Assembly: GCA_020831825.1 (NCBI GenBank)
Contig: JAFIFW010000012.1
Span: 186,001-250,000 of the forward strand
DNA length: 64,000 nucleotides
Direction: 5' to 3'
DNA from: Methylophaga sp.
GTDB taxonomy: Bacteria > Pseudomonadota > Gammaproteobacteria > Nitrosococcales > Methylophagaceae
Part shown: piece by piece, positions 28,193 through 37,876 of the stretch
Numbering within the stretch: the first letter of the stretch is position 1
Layout of the letters: each line of letters begins with the position of its first letter
Notes under the pieces: model-generated
Told to the model about the DNA's origin: nothing
Seen by the model: only the letters and a program-made list of their open reading frames with translations
Databases searched by the model: none
Position numbers and translations under genes: made by a program

Positions 28193-28663
28193 ATGCCAGA
28201 GCAACTCGATAAATATGACCGGCAGATTCTGACACTTTTGCAAAAAAACGGTCGAATCACCAACCAGGAGCTGGCAGAAGCCATCAGTTTGTCGCCGTCA
28301 CCGACCTTGCGCCGGGTTAAACAACTGGAAGAATCCGGTCTGGTCGATGGCTATGTTGCATTGCTTAGCGCCCGAAAGCTGGGCCTCACCTTGATGGCTT
28401 TTATTGGGATTAGCATGGATAAACACACTCCAGAACGTTTTGCTGCGCTGGAACAAAACCTGGCGCTGTATCCGGAAGTACTGGAATGCCATCTGATCAC
28501 CGGCCAAACCGCTGATTACCTGCTTAAAGTCATCGTTCGGGATATGGATGCCTACCAGCAATTTCTACTTAACAAGTTGACACGTATCGAGGGTGTCACT
28601 GGCGTGCACACTTCGTTTGTAATGAAGTCGCCCATTTACAGCACTGCTTTGCCGATTGACTAG
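28193..28663 (+). CDS. Lrp/AsnC family transcriptional regulator
   Basis: A 156-residue feast/famine regulator. It has an N-terminal winged helix-turn-helix (about 6-65: DRQILTLLQKNGRITNQELAEAISLSPSPTLRRVKQLEESGLV) followed by the RAM/AsnC ligand-binding domain with VLECHLITGQTADYLLKV (about 95-112). Such proteins bind DNA as dimers or octamers and respond to amino acids, often leucine. It is divergent from leuA across a shared AT-rich region, so local control of leuA is plausible though unproven. It may equally be a global regulator or respond to another amino acid. Confidence 0.92.
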   Translation: MPEQLDKYDRQILTLLQKNGRITNQELAEAISLSPSPTLRRVKQLEESGLVDGYVALLSARKLGLTLMAFIGISMDKHTPERFAALEQNLALYPEVLECHLITGQTADYLLKVIVRDMDAYQQFLLNKLTRIEGVTGVHTSFVMKSPIYSTALPID

Positions 28664-28758
28664 AGCGATCAGAAAATCAATACCCCCCTTTGCAGCTCGG
28701 CCCGCTTCGCTCATAATCAAATGAGGATTCAACAACAAATCAAGAGGACCTTATCCGA

Positions 28759-30168
28759 ATGATCAAACGACCAGTGACCGGCCGCAGCTTGTTTGTGCTT
28801 GATACCAACGTATTGATGCATGATCCGACCGCACTATTTCGTTTTGACGAACATGACATTTACTTGCCTATGGTGGTACTTGAAGAGCTTGACCGTGGTA
28901 AGAAAGGTTTATCCGAGGTGTCGCGCAATGTGCGACAGGTGAGTCGTTTCCTTGATGATCTGCTGTTGCAGGCACCTGATAATGATGCCATCACCGATGG
29001 TATCCCGCTTCCCACAATCACCAGCGAAAATATGCCCGATGCCAGTGGCCGCCTGTTTTTTCAGACCGCACAAATTCCGCATGAGCTGCCCAAGGAACTA
29101 CCAGGTCACTCTGGTGACAACTCTATTTTGTCAGTCGCCATTCACCTGCAACAGACACAAAAAAATACCAGTGTAGTACTGGTTTCCAAAGACATTAATC
29201 TCAGGATCAAAGCCACCGTTCTCGGCATATGTGCTGAAGACTATTACAACGACAAAGTGCTTGACGATGTAGATCTTTTATATCGTGGTGCCAGTGAACT
29301 CCCGGAGGATTTTTGGGATGATCTGAACAAACTGGAATCCTGGACAGAAGACGGCCGAACTTACTACGAAGTCGAAGGTGATGTTGTCAATGAATGGTAT
29401 CCCAATCAATTGATCTATTCTGGCCAAGATGAGCGGACAATCGAAGCGGTGGTGCGCGAAAAATCTGAGCGCAATGCCCACATTGAACTGGTTCGGGACT
29501 ACCGACGAGACAATCATGCCATCTGGGGCATCAAAGCCCGCAACCGCGAGCAAAACTTTGCCTTCAACCTGTTGATGGATCCGGATGTCGATTTTGTCAC
29601 TTTGCTTGGACAGGCAGGTACAGGTAAAACCTTGCTAACACTCGCGGCAGCCCTGACACAAGCTGTAGAACACAAACGTTACAGCGAGATTGTGATGACC
29701 CGTGTGACCGTGCCCGTGGGTGAGGATATTGGTTTTCTGCCCGGCACTGAAGAAGAAAAAATGACACCTTGGATGGGCGCTTTGATGGACAACCTGGAAG
29801 TACTCAACAAAACCGAGGGCGGTGATTGGGGGCGTCAAGCAACTAATGATCTGTTACAGCGATGGATTAAGATTCGCTCGCTCAACTTTATGCGAGGTCG
29901 AACTTTCCTCAACCGCTTCATTATCATCGATGAAGCGCAAAATCTTACCTCCAAACAAATGAAAACCTTGATCACCCGTGCCGGTCCAGGCACTAAGATT
30001 GTCTGCTTGGGCAACATCTCACAAATTGATACCCCCTATTTGAGTGAAACCACATCGGGCTTGACCTATGTGGTTGATCACTTCAAGAACTGGCCGCATA
30101 GTGGGCACATCACCTTACTGCGTGGTGAACGCTCACGTCTTGCAGATTTTGCATCGGAGAACCTATGA
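28759..30168 (+). CDS. PIN-domain PhoH-like ATPase
   Basis: A 469-residue protein combining an N-terminal PIN nuclease-like domain (FVLDTNVLMHD with Asp15; about 8-150) and a C-terminal PhoH ATPase domain. The latter has Walker A GQAGTGKT (284-291) and Walker B RFIIIDEAQNLT near residue 392. PhoH-PIN proteins are linked to RNA unwinding and cleavage, and some are induced by phosphate starvation, but this one has no assigned substrate. AAGAGGACC precedes the ATG. Its stop overlaps the PilZ gene as ATGA, an uncommon pairing. Confidence 0.93.
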   Translation: MIKRPVTGRSLFVLDTNVLMHDPTALFRFDEHDIYLPMVVLEELDRGKKGLSEVSRNVRQVSRFLDDLLLQAPDNDAITDGIPLPTITSENMPDASGRLFFQTAQIPHELPKELPGHSGDNSILSVAIHLQQTQKNTSVVLVSKDINLRIKATVLGICAEDYYNDKVLDDVDLLYRGASELPEDFWDDLNKLESWTEDGRTYYEVEGDVVNEWYPNQLIYSGQDERTIEAVVREKSERNAHIELVRDYRRDNHAIWGIKARNREQNFAFNLLMDPDVDFVTLLGQAGTGKTLLTLAAALTQAVEHKRYSEIVMTRVTVPVGEDIGFLPGTEEEKMTPWMGALMDNLEVLNKTEGGDWGRQATNDLLQRWIKIRSLNFMRGRTFLNRFIIIDEAQNLTSKQMKTLITRAGPGTKIVCLGNISQIDTPYLSETTSGLTYVVDHFKNWPHSGHITLLRGERSRLADFASENL

Positions 30169-30743
30169 ACCTGAATAATCTGACCGGTGCCGAACGACGG
30201 GCATTTTTCAGAATCAATGACACCGTGATTGTTGATGTTTCAGAACAATCCGAGACTGAACAACCGATAATGCCCACAGGCGATCAGCAGCAGCGAGCCC
30301 AGTTGAACACTATTCAGACAGTGCTGGGACATCTGATCGAAAAAATTAATCATCAGGATCGCGAAATTGGCCGTGCCATGCGACTAATGGATGAAAAACT
30401 TAATCTGCTCATGCAACAACTGGAGGCCAAGCTGTCTCCCGCAGATATGAGCAAAGCACGTGAAGTCAATCTCAGCGCTGGTGGTATGGCGCTAGTCAAC
30501 AGTCAACAATATCCACCCAAAACATCTTTAAGAGTAGCCTTGCAGCTTTTGCCTTCAATGGTTAACGTCTATTTGCAAGCCAAAGTCATCAGCTGCAAAA
30601 CCATCAGCGACCACAAGGAAGAACCGGCTTATCTGCTGCGTATGGCTTTTACTGAAATGAACGAAGAAGATCGCAATACACTGGTTCGCCACACACTAAG
30701 CCGTCAGGCAGAAATTTTGAGGACGCAAAAAAGCAGCGTTTGA
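30165..30743 (+). CDS. PilZ domain protein with coiled-coil insert
   Basis: A 192-residue probable c-di-GMP receptor. It carries ERRAFFRI (residues 10-17) as the RxxxR part and VNLSAGGMAL (101-110) as the NxSxGG part of a PilZ domain. Between the two lies a long helical stretch (about 43-90) that looks like a coiled coil; typical PilZ domains have only a few dozen residues there. The ATG overlaps the stop of the PhoH gene, and the end overlaps or abuts the GST gene. Three coupled genes of such different types hint at a shared condition of expression. A diguanylate cyclase is encoded at 36730. Confidence 0.82.
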   Translation: MNLNNLTGAERRAFFRINDTVIVDVSEQSETEQPIMPTGDQQQRAQLNTIQTVLGHLIEKINHQDREIGRAMRLMDEKLNLLMQQLEAKLSPADMSKAREVNLSAGGMALVNSQQYPPKTSLRVALQLLPSMVNVYLQAKVISCKTISDHKEEPAYLLRMAFTEMNEEDRNTLVRHTLSRQAEILRTQKSSV

Positions 30744-30748
30744 GTTTG

Positions 30749-31414
30749 ATGACACATGAAGCTGTAACGCAAGACATTCTCTATAGCTTTCGTCGCTGCC
30801 CCTATGCGATGCGAGCACGACTGGCGATTGTCGCCAGTGGCAAGCAAGTCGAAATCCGCGAAATAGTGCTGAAAGACAAACCAGCTTGCATGCTAGCCGC
30901 CTCAGCCAAAGCCACTGTACCTGTGCTAATCACCGCTCAAGGACAAGTCATTGATGAAAGTCTGGACATCATGTTATGGGCGCTGTCAGCCAATGATCCC
31001 CAAGGCTGGCACCAAGGACTCAGTGCTGAACAACTGAACAAGGCCAAACGCCTGATCGCTGAAAATGACAGCAGCTTTAAATATTATCTGGATAGATATA
31101 AATATGCTGATCGTTATCCAGAACAGGATGCCGCTTTCTATCGAAAACAGGCCTGCTTGTTTTTGGCCGAACTGGAAACGCAGTTGCAACAACATGCAGG
31201 ACTTGTCGGGCAACGCATCAGCTATGCTGACATCGCCATTGCGCCTTTTATCAGACAGTTTGCCATGGTCGATAGCCCATGGTTTTTTCAGCACAATCCT
31301 TTTCCTGCGGTCAAGGACTGGCTGGAAAACATCATCCACAGCCAGCAGTTTGAGGTCATGATGGTCAAACTGACGCAGTGGCAGCCCGGCGGTAAGCCGC
31401 GCCTTTTTCCATAA
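30749..31414 (+). CDS. Glutathione S-transferase family protein
   Basis: A 221-residue protein with an N-terminal thioredoxin-like GST domain, starting ILYSFRRCPYAMRARLA (about 10-26) with the CPY pattern of glutaredoxin/omega-like GSTs, and a helical C-terminal domain (about 95-210). KATVPVL supplies the cis-Pro of the fold. Substrate is unknown. I place the start at ATG 30749; a TTG at 30740 overlapping the PilZ stop is also possible. The gene converges on bioD, with only 5 bases between their stop codons and no terminator. Confidence 0.88.
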   Translation: MTHEAVTQDILYSFRRCPYAMRARLAIVASGKQVEIREIVLKDKPACMLAASAKATVPVLITAQGQVIDESLDIMLWALSANDPQGWHQGLSAEQLNKAKRLIAENDSSFKYYLDRYKYADRYPEQDAAFYRKQACLFLAELETQLQQHAGLVGQRISYADIAIAPFIRQFAMVDSPWFFQHNPFPAVKDWLENIIHSQQFEVMMVKLTQWQPGGKPRLFP

Positions 31415-31419
31415 AGTTT

Positions 31420-32100
31420 TTAGTCAGATAACAGACTGCTTACATCCAGGTAATCACGAGCCGATTCAGCTTCGGCCAGTCTGGGAACCTGACCAAGACA
31501 AGGCGCTTCAATACGGCTTGTTAATGACTCGATAATTTCATTTTGCTGCGCTGATGGCTCGATGCAATTGGCGACCCAGCCGAGCAAGGGTAATCCCGCA
31601 TGTTTGATCGCCTGAACCGTCAGCAAGGCGTGATTGATACAGCCAAGTTTGATCGAGACCACCATGATGATGGGCAGTTCCAGCCTGACTGCCAAATCTG
31701 CCAGCGTCTGCTGTGCATCCATCGGCACCAGCCAACCACCTGCGCCTTCAACCACTACACAGTCGGCTTTATCAGACAGTTTTTGAAAGTTGTCTTGGAT
31801 CACCGACATATCAATCGAAACCGCCTGTTCAATCGCCGCCAGATGTGGCGCTATTGCCGGTTCAAACGCGAAAGGGTTGATGACATCGTAGGGCATTTTG
31901 ACATCAGCTTGCTGCATCAGCGCCAGTGCATCTTCGTTACGCAAGCCAGCCACCGTTTGCTCACAACCACTGGCCACAGGTTTCATCACCGCAACCGATA
32001 GGCCCTGTTGCTGTAATGCCGCCGCCAGGCCAACGCTGATTCGGGTTTTACCAACTTCGGTGTCGGTGCCCGTGACAAACACACCCGTTAACTTTTTCAT
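31420..32100 (-). CDS. bioD: Dethiobiotin synthetase
   Basis: Closes the ureido ring of dethiobiotin from diaminopelargonate, CO2 and ATP. The 226-residue protein has the P-loop GTDTEVGKT (11-19), KPVASGC (36-42) and the VVEGAGGWLVP motif (about 117-127). It is the last gene of the bioB-F-H-C-D cluster, overlapping bioC by 4 bases. bioA, which supplies its substrate, is not in this window. Confidence 0.96.
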   Translation of the reverse strand: MKKLTGVFVTGTDTEVGKTRISVGLAAALQQQGLSVAVMKPVASGCEQTVAGLRNEDALALMQQADVKMPYDVINPFAFEPAIAPHLAAIEQAVSIDMSVIQDNFQKLSDKADCVVVEGAGGWLVPMDAQQTLADLAVRLELPIIMVVSIKLGCINHALLTVQAIKHAGLPLLGWVANCIEPSAQQNEIIESLTSRIEAPCLGQVPRLAEAESARDYLDVSSLLSD

Positions 32101-32993
32101 CGCCTGCCTATATCCTCAACAGCAATCAATACCTCAGCACCGGTGCCCAGAAAGCGTCCAGATGAGGTGCCTGCAAAAGCATGTCCATAAATTACCTCAT
32201 AACTGGCAGGTAGCTGGCCATTGCTCCGAAACTGTTCACATTCACGGATGACTTGCTGGAGCCGCTGCTTGCCGGTGAGACTTCTGCGACGTCCCGGATT
32301 CATATTGCTGGCACCGAGCAATTTCAGATCTTGCATCATTTGCATGGCAGTAGCATAGCCAAGTTGTTGATGCTCAACATCCAGCACAATATCTTCAAAA
32401 CCCGCCGCTGACATGGCGCTACCCACATCATGCATATCCAAAAAAACATTGATGTGAGGATATTCATCAACCGCCGCCCAAGCAGTTCGCAACTCTTTTA
32501 AGGTGTCTGGACCAAGCGTTGTAAAGCTCAGCAAGCCCTCGGGCTTGAGCACTCGTCTAAGTTCAGCAAACACGCTTGTCACATCACACCACTGCAATGC
32601 CAGATTGGCAAACACCAAGTCTACCGACTGATCCGGCAAGGGCAGGCGCTCGGCATCCGCGCCAATAAATAGCGGCCGACATGCGCCAGGCAACCAGCGT
32701 TTAAAGCCAAGATGTTGCTGCCAATTATTTCGCGCCCTGACAAGCATTGCCGGGGCGATATCCATCGCCAACAATTGTGCCTCGGGATAACGCTGTGCCA
32801 GAAAGCTCAGATTCCTGCCGGTGCCACAGCCAAGGTCCAGCACTGTTTGAGGTTGAATATTGACCAGAGATAACCGGTCTAACAATTCATCAGCGGTTTG
32901 TCTTTGTAACACCGCCACATCATCATAGTCGTGGGCTGCGGCAGCAAACGACTTGGCAACATCTGATTTTTGGGGTCTTTGACTATCAGTCAT
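32097..32993 (-). CDS. bioC: Malonyl-ACP O-methyltransferase
   Basis: Methylates malonyl-ACP to start pimelate synthesis through the fatty-acid pathway. The 298-residue protein is a class I SAM methyltransferase: FDLGCGTG-type motif VLDLGCGTGR (51-60), an acidic residue ending the second strand in LLAMDIA (about 74-80), and VFANLALQWC (about 127-136), a BioC-typical stretch. It overlaps bioH by 8 bases and bioD by 4. The adjacent bioH, which removes the methyl ester, completes the BioC-BioH route. Confidence 0.95.
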   Translation of the reverse strand: MTDSQRPQKSDVAKSFAAAAHDYDDVAVLQRQTADELLDRLSLVNIQPQTVLDLGCGTGRNLSFLAQRYPEAQLLAMDIAPAMLVRARNNWQQHLGFKRWLPGACRPLFIGADAERLPLPDQSVDLVFANLALQWCDVTSVFAELRRVLKPEGLLSFTTLGPDTLKELRTAWAAVDEYPHINVFLDMHDVGSAMSAAGFEDIVLDVEHQQLGYATAMQMMQDLKLLGASNMNPGRRRSLTGKQRLQQVIRECEQFRSNGQLPASYEVIYGHAFAGTSSGRFLGTGAEVLIAVEDIGRR

Positions 32994-33747
32994 GACAAAA
33001 CTGCTCTATCAACTGCAGACACTCTGCACTATGAGATACAAATGGCGCATGCCCTGCGCTGTCTATCTCATGCACAGAAGCCGAAGGGTTTAAGGCCCGA
33101 AGCGGTTCCTTAACAGCGATTGGAATCAGACTGTCGCGACTGCCCAGAATCCATTGCACAGGACAGTGCAATTGCTGCACGGCCGGGCGCATGTTTTCGT
33201 TTAACAGCAAATCTAAACCTTCTCTTAGGGCACCGGTTTGTGGTGTCGGTCCTGCCGCCAGATCTTCTGCAATCTGCCGAATCTGTTGTCGGGCATGCAC
33301 TGCGCCTTTGGCCTGAATCAGCAAAAATTGCTGCAAGGTCGCCGATATATTTTCATCCAGTTTGCTGGCAAAAGACTGAAATACCTCGGCAGGCATCGCC
33401 GTCGACCAGTCTTTTGTTTGCACAAACTGGGGCGTGGCCGCCATCAATATCAGGCGCTGCACTTGTGTCGGATAGCGCTGTGCCAGCCGCAAAACAATCA
33501 GGCCACCCATTGACCAGCCCAGCCAAATGGCCGGAAAACTCAATCTCTCTGCCAGCTGATCAACCACGACATCAAGTTGCAAATCTCGCGCCTGCCACTG
33601 GCTCTGTCCATGTCCCGGCAAGTCGACCAAATGTACTCTGAATTGCTGCTGCAAAGGCTCTATCAATGGCTGCCAGATGCCACTATGCATGCTCCAGCCA
33701 TGCAGTAACACTAGATCAGGGCCCTGACCAAGCGACTCAATGTGCAC
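32986..33747 (-). CDS. bioH: Pimeloyl-[ACP] methyl ester esterase
   Basis: Alpha/beta hydrolase that cleaves the methyl ester of pimeloyl-ACP to end chain growth. The catalytic triad is visible: Ser79 in GWSMGG, Asp in LGSRDSLIP (around 203) and His in SAGHAPF (around 231), plus the oxyanion-side HGWSMHSG (16-23). From the GTG at 33747 the protein has 253 residues, close to the 256 of E. coli, and overlaps bioF by 11 bases. An ATG at 33783 would add 12 residues that do not resemble the family N-terminus. The start is therefore a judgement. Confidence 0.93.
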   Translation of the reverse strand: MHIESLGQGPDLVLLHGWSMHSGIWQPLIEPLQQQFRVHLVDLPGHGQSQWQARDLQLDVVVDQLAERLSFPAIWLGWSMGGLIVLRLAQRYPTQVQRLILMAATPQFVQTKDWSTAMPAEVFQSFASKLDENISATLQQFLLIQAKGAVHARQQIRQIAEDLAAGPTPQTGALREGLDLLLNENMRPAVQQLHCPVQWILGSRDSLIPIAVKEPLRALNPSASVHEIDSAGHAPFVSHSAECLQLIEQFCHD

Positions 33748-34948
33748 AGGCTTGTTCCAGTGCCGACAACAGACGATCAACATGTTCAGACTGATGCAGA
33801 GCAGAAAAAGTGATCCGCAAACGGGCAGATCCAGCCGGGACCGTCGGTGGCCGAATCACTCCGACAAGAATGCCCTGCTGTTCCAACGATTGTCCAACCG
33901 CCAGCGCCTGATGCTCATTGTCCATCAGCACCGGTTGAATTGCGGTTTGTGAGTCCATTAACGGCAAACCCAGTTGTTCCGCACCGCGCCGGAATTGCTC
34001 AATCAAAGCCTGAAGTTTTTCTCGTCGCCATGATCCCGCTTGCAACAACCGCAAGCTCACAGAAGTCGCCGCAGCAATGGCCGCCGGCTGAGCCGTTGTA
34101 TAAACATAACTTCGTGCATGTTGTCTGAGCGTTTCTATGACCACCTCATCGGCTGCTACAAAGGCACCCGCAGTTCCAAAAGCCTTGCCAAAGGTACCGA
34201 CAACAATCGGATAACTGGCTGGTTCGAGCTGCCAGTGTTCGACACTGCCTCGACCCTGCGAACCCAAAACACCGATGGCATGTGCATCATCAATCAACAC
34301 CGCCGTGCGATGTTGCTGCGCCAACGCCATGATCTCAGGCAAGGGCGCCAGATCACCATCCATACTGAAAACACCATCACTGACAATCAGGCGCTGCCCC
34401 GCATCGCTGGTCTGATGTAAGCGCCTGTGTAGCTGTTGCATGTCATTGTGTGCATAACGCCACTGTCTGGCTTCAGAAAGCCGCCCACCATCCAGTAAGG
34501 AAGCATGATTAAGCTTGTCCTGAATCACGACATCATTGCGATCAGTCAGGGCGTCTATCACGCCGATATTGGCCATATAGCCTGTTGAAAACAGCAATAC
34601 CGCTTCTTGCTGACAAAACGCTGCAAGCTGTTCTTCCAGATGTTGATGGTGAACACTGTGCCCGGTTAAAAGGTGTGCGGCACCACTGCCCACCCCCTCT
34701 TCCGAAGCGACTTTGATAAAGGCAGCACGAACCTCGGAATGACTAGCCAGACCGAGATAATCATTGCTGGTGAAAGACAAAAACGATTGTCCGTCCACCA
34801 CGACTTCGACCGATTGCTCACCCTGCCGTTGTCGGGTTTGCCGGTAGAGACCGGCATCACGACGTTGTTGCAGGGATTGTTGCAGCTGCTTGTGCCAGGG
34901 AAGCTGAGCCACCTGAGGTTCAGGCGGCAGAAGAGCAGTGCTGTTCAC
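33737..34948 (-). CDS. bioF: 8-amino-7-oxononanoate synthase
   Basis: PLP enzyme that joins pimeloyl-ACP or -CoA with alanine, in the cytosol. The 403 residues show DDAHAIG (220-226) and the PLP-binding Lys255 in GTFGKAFG. The start is GTG at 34948, which overlaps the end of bioB by 29 bases; no later ATG keeps the conserved N-terminal helix. It continues the bio operon with overlapping frames throughout, so all five proteins are likely made together. Confidence 0.96.
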   Translation of the reverse strand: MNSTALLPPEPQVAQLPWHKQLQQSLQQRRDAGLYRQTRQRQGEQSVEVVVDGQSFLSFTSNDYLGLASHSEVRAAFIKVASEEGVGSGAAHLLTGHSVHHQHLEEQLAAFCQQEAVLLFSTGYMANIGVIDALTDRNDVVIQDKLNHASLLDGGRLSEARQWRYAHNDMQQLHRRLHQTSDAGQRLIVSDGVFSMDGDLAPLPEIMALAQQHRTAVLIDDAHAIGVLGSQGRGSVEHWQLEPASYPIVVGTFGKAFGTAGAFVAADEVVIETLRQHARSYVYTTAQPAAIAAATSVSLRLLQAGSWRREKLQALIEQFRRGAEQLGLPLMDSQTAIQPVLMDNEHQALAVGQSLEQQGILVGVIRPPTVPAGSARLRITFSALHQSEHVDRLLSALEQACAH

Positions 34949-35930
34949 TCACTTTGTTGACTTCCAGTGGCGTGATTCCCAAACGGGCAAACAACTGCTG
35001 ATCGTGATCTGTATCAGGGTTATCTGTGGTGAGCAGTTTTTCACCATAAAAAATCGAATTAGCACCCGCCAGAAAGGCCATGGCCTGTAATTCATCGCTC
35101 ATGTTTTCGCGGCCTGCAGACAGGCGAACAAACGATTTTGGCATCATGATGCGTGCCACGGCGATGGTGCGGACAAACTCAAACGGATCCAGTGCTTGAA
35201 TACCGTCCAGCGGCGTACCTTCAACTTGAACCAGCAGATTAATTGGCACACTTTCGGGATGACTCGGCAAGTTGGCCAGACTGGCAAGCAGTCCCGCACG
35301 ATCATTTCGGCCTTCGCCCATGCCAACAATACCGCCACTACAGACATGAATGCCCGCTTCACGAACATGACTCAGAGTATCCAGGCGATCCTGATAGGTG
35401 CGGGTACTGATGATATCGCCGTAAAACTCAGGCGATGTGTCCAGATTGTGGTTGTAATAATCAAGGCCAGCCTCTTTCAGGCGTTTGGCTTGATGTTGCT
35501 CGAGCATGCCCAGTGTGACACAGGTTTCCAGTCCCAGGTCCTTGACCCCTTCAACCATTGCCGCGACTCTTTCCAGGTCACGATCTTTCAAGTTTCGCCA
35601 GGCAGCGCCCATACAAAAACGACTGGCACCAGTTGCCTTGGCCTGGCTGGCAGATTCGAGCACTTTATCAAGCGGCATTAACGGTTCTGCCTTCACCGCA
35701 GAAGGGTGATGAGCACTTTGTGGACAATAACCACAGTCTTCGGCACAACCACCGGTTTTAATGCTCAGCAAGGTGCTGATCTGCACTGAATTTGCATCAA
35801 AATGCTGACGATGAACTGTCTGGGCACGAAACAGCAGGTCGTTAAAAGGCAAATCAAACAAGGCTTCGATTTCATCAAGCTGCCAATCGTGACGGATCGG
35901 AGCGTTTGGTTCTGCTATAGTCTGGGTCAT
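34920..35930 (-). CDS. bioB: Biotin synthase
   Basis: Radical SAM enzyme that inserts sulfur into dethiobiotin. The 336-residue protein has the cluster motif CAEDCGYC (Cys62, Cys66, Cys69) and the family features [13 protein letters not shown] and [10 protein letters not shown]. It is the first gene of the bio cluster. Only 32 bases separate its ATG from the divergent comF-like start, so the promoter must overlap coding sequence or lie in this short gap. I saw no clear BirA operator. Confidence 0.97.
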   Translation of the reverse strand: MTQTIAEPNAPIRHDWQLDEIEALFDLPFNDLLFRAQTVHRQHFDANSVQISTLLSIKTGGCAEDCGYCPQSAHHPSAVKAEPLMPLDKVLESASQAKATGASRFCMGAAWRNLKDRDLERVAAMVEGVKDLGLETCVTLGMLEQHQAKRLKEAGLDYYNHNLDTSPEFYGDIISTRTYQDRLDTLSHVREAGIHVCSGGIVGMGEGRNDRAGLLASLANLPSHPESVPINLLVQVEGTPLDGIQALDPFEFVRTIAVARIMMPKSFVRLSAGRENMSDELQAMAFLAGANSIFYGEKLLTTDNPDTDHDQQLFARLGITPLEVNKVSEQHCSSAA

Positions 35931-35962
35931 AAGAGCTCTTCATCATTTTAATGGATTAAAGC

Positions 35963-36694
35963 ATGATGGCCAAACACTTACGTTCCGACAGCGTTGTTCG
36001 GCAATTGGCGCATCTTGTGCCGAGATTATACAACAAACTGCTGCCTGTACCCTGCTTCCTCTGTGGTGTTGAAACTGCCGATGGCCCGCTATGTCCGGAC
36101 TGTATGGCGGATTTGCCGGAAATTTCACATCAATGTCCGCTGTGTGCGATTCCGATGCAAAGCGACACTATCTGCGGTGATTGCCTGAAAAATCCTCCGC
36201 CTCAACAAAAAAGCATCAGCCTGTTCACCTACCAGGACCCCGTCGATAGATGCATCAGTGCGTTCAAGTATCATCAACAACTGGGTTTTGCCTCGCTGTT
36301 TGCTGATTTACTGGCGAAAAAAGTACAGCATGATTATCCTCTGGCAACGCTGGTGCCTGTGCCACTACACCCGATCAAAATACGCCTTCGAGGTTTTAAT
36401 CAATCTCAGGAAATCGCCAAGCGACTATCTGATCACTTGTCGTTACCGGTCAATCCTCACTGCCTGGTTCGCAGCCGCAATACGCCGGCGCAGAGCCAGT
36501 TAACTGCCAAGGCGCGCCGACAAAATATCCGAAATGCATTCAGCTGCATCGGTCCTCCGCCAGACAGCGTGATTCTGATTGATGATGTACTAACCAGTGG
36601 CTGTACAGTCAGGGAAGCCGCCGCAACATTGCAAAAAGCGGGTTGCCATCGGATAGAAGTATGGACAATCGCCCGCGCCATAAGCCATTATTGA
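35963..36694 (+). CDS. comF: ComF family protein (phosphoribosyltransferase-like)
   Basis: A 243-residue double zinc-finger protein with a phosphoribosyltransferase-like fold. Four CxxC pairs (Cys31/34, Cys44/47, Cys58/61, Cys71/74) form the N-terminal zinc region, and VILIDDVLTSGCTVREA (about 204-220) is the PRPP-binding loop. ComF proteins are required for DNA uptake in transformable species, probably on the cytoplasmic side with a helicase/PriA; the GntX homologue of E. coli is similar. Placement next to bioB is common in gammaproteobacteria. With comEC at 3345 it supports a possible transformation system. Confidence 0.9.
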   Translation: MMAKHLRSDSVVRQLAHLVPRLYNKLLPVPCFLCGVETADGPLCPDCMADLPEISHQCPLCAIPMQSDTICGDCLKNPPPQQKSISLFTYQDPVDRCISAFKYHQQLGFASLFADLLAKKVQHDYPLATLVPVPLHPIKIRLRGFNQSQEIAKRLSDHLSLPVNPHCLVRSRNTPAQSQLTAKARRQNIRNAFSCIGPPPDSVILIDDVLTSGCTVREAAATLQKAGCHRIEVWTIARAISHY

Positions 36695-36729
36695 CTCGAC
36701 AACAATGGACCAGCTGACAAGGCTGTTTG

Positions 36730-37803
36730 ATGCAACAAGATGCCGCGACACTTCAAGCTCGCCTGGATGCACTCATTCGCATTGCCAAAAGCAATGAGCG
36801 TAAACAGGAGAACTTTCAGAAATACGAGCTTAGCTTGCTCAACAGCAATGGACTTGGCGAGCTGCTGGCGCTGATTCTGGAAGAACACAAAATCCGCTTT
36901 CAATTGACTGAAGTAACCCTGTTGCTGCTGGACCCGGAATATGAATTTCAACGACTGATTGAAGCCAGCCCGAATATTCCCGGATGGCCAAAACGTCTGT
37001 TGTTTACTGACAATCATCACACCATTGCCCAGTACTTCAGCCTGCAACAACGCCCCAGGCTCACGGCTTTCTCTCCCTTCCAGCATCAGATTTTGTTTCC
37101 CGGCCATTCCAATCTTCGTTCAGTCGCTCTGTTGCCTTTGTTACGCCAGCAACGCCTGATTGGCAGCTTGAATCTGGGCAGCCGCAAAGCTGAACGTTTT
37201 CAGGCCAATATTGGTACTCAGTTTTTGCAACACTTGGCTGCGGTAGTCTCAGCTTGTCTGGAAAATGCCCGTTTGCATGAACATATCAAGCTGGTAGGTC
37301 TGAGAGATCCGCTTACCGGCGTCAATAACCGCAGGTTTTTTGATCAGCGGGTCGAAGAAGAAGTCAGCCGTGCGTTGCGGACTCACAGTCCACTCAGCTG
37401 CCTGTTTATCGATCTGGATCATTTCAAGCGGGTTAATGATCAATACGGACATCAGGCTGGCGATATTCTGCTCAAGCAAGTGGCTGAAATACTCAATGAC
37501 AGTATGCGAAGCTGCGATGTCATTGCTCGCTACGGCGGGGAGGAGTTTGTGGCGCTGCTGGCTGATACCACGCAAACAGTGGCCACCGACATTGCTAACC
37601 GCATTCGTGAATCCATCGAAGCCATCGAATTTGAGGTTGGTCATGGCATCCGCCTGAAGCAGACCTTATCAATCGGACTGGCAACCCTGTCTAACACAAA
37701 CACCATCAAAAATACCCGACAATTACTTCAAGCAGCTGATCAAGCGGTCTATGCTGCCAAACTGGCGGGACGCAACAGAGTCAGACTGCATGGCACGAGC
37801 TGA
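36730..37803 (+). CDS. GGDEF domain diguanylate cyclase
   Basis: A 357-residue probable c-di-GMP synthase. The N-terminal half (about 1-175) begins with a helix and resembles a DUF484/GAF-like sensor. The C-terminal GGDEF domain starts at LRDPLTGVNNRRFF and contains an active-site GGEEF (269-273). The product-inhibition I-site RxxD is present (Arg260-Asp263) five residues before it, so feedback control is likely. No membrane helix is seen, so it should be cytoplasmic. The start is ATG 36730. The gene lies between comF and the DUF1538 cluster with 73 bases to the latter. Confidence 0.92.
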   Translation: MQQDAATLQARLDALIRIAKSNERKQENFQKYELSLLNSNGLGELLALILEEHKIRFQLTEVTLLLLDPEYEFQRLIEASPNIPGWPKRLLFTDNHHTIAQYFSLQQRPRLTAFSPFQHQILFPGHSNLRSVALLPLLRQQRLIGSLNLGSRKAERFQANIGTQFLQHLAAVVSACLENARLHEHIKLVGLRDPLTGVNNRRFFDQRVEEEVSRALRTHSPLSCLFIDLDHFKRVNDQYGHQAGDILLKQVAEILNDSMRSCDVIARYGGEEFVALLADTTQTVATDIANRIRESIEAIEFEVGHGIRLKQTLSIGLATLSNTNTIKNTRQLLQAADQAVYAAKLAGRNRVRLHGTS

Positions 37804-37876
37804 TGGGTCTGAGCTTGTCGCTGTTCCTTGTGATGCGTAGAATCTTGAAACACTGAGTCACTCAATCTGGAAGAGC

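Noticed and set aside
35931..35962. BirA operator between bioB and comF
   Set aside because: The 32-base gap shows no recognisable long BirA-type inverted repeat.
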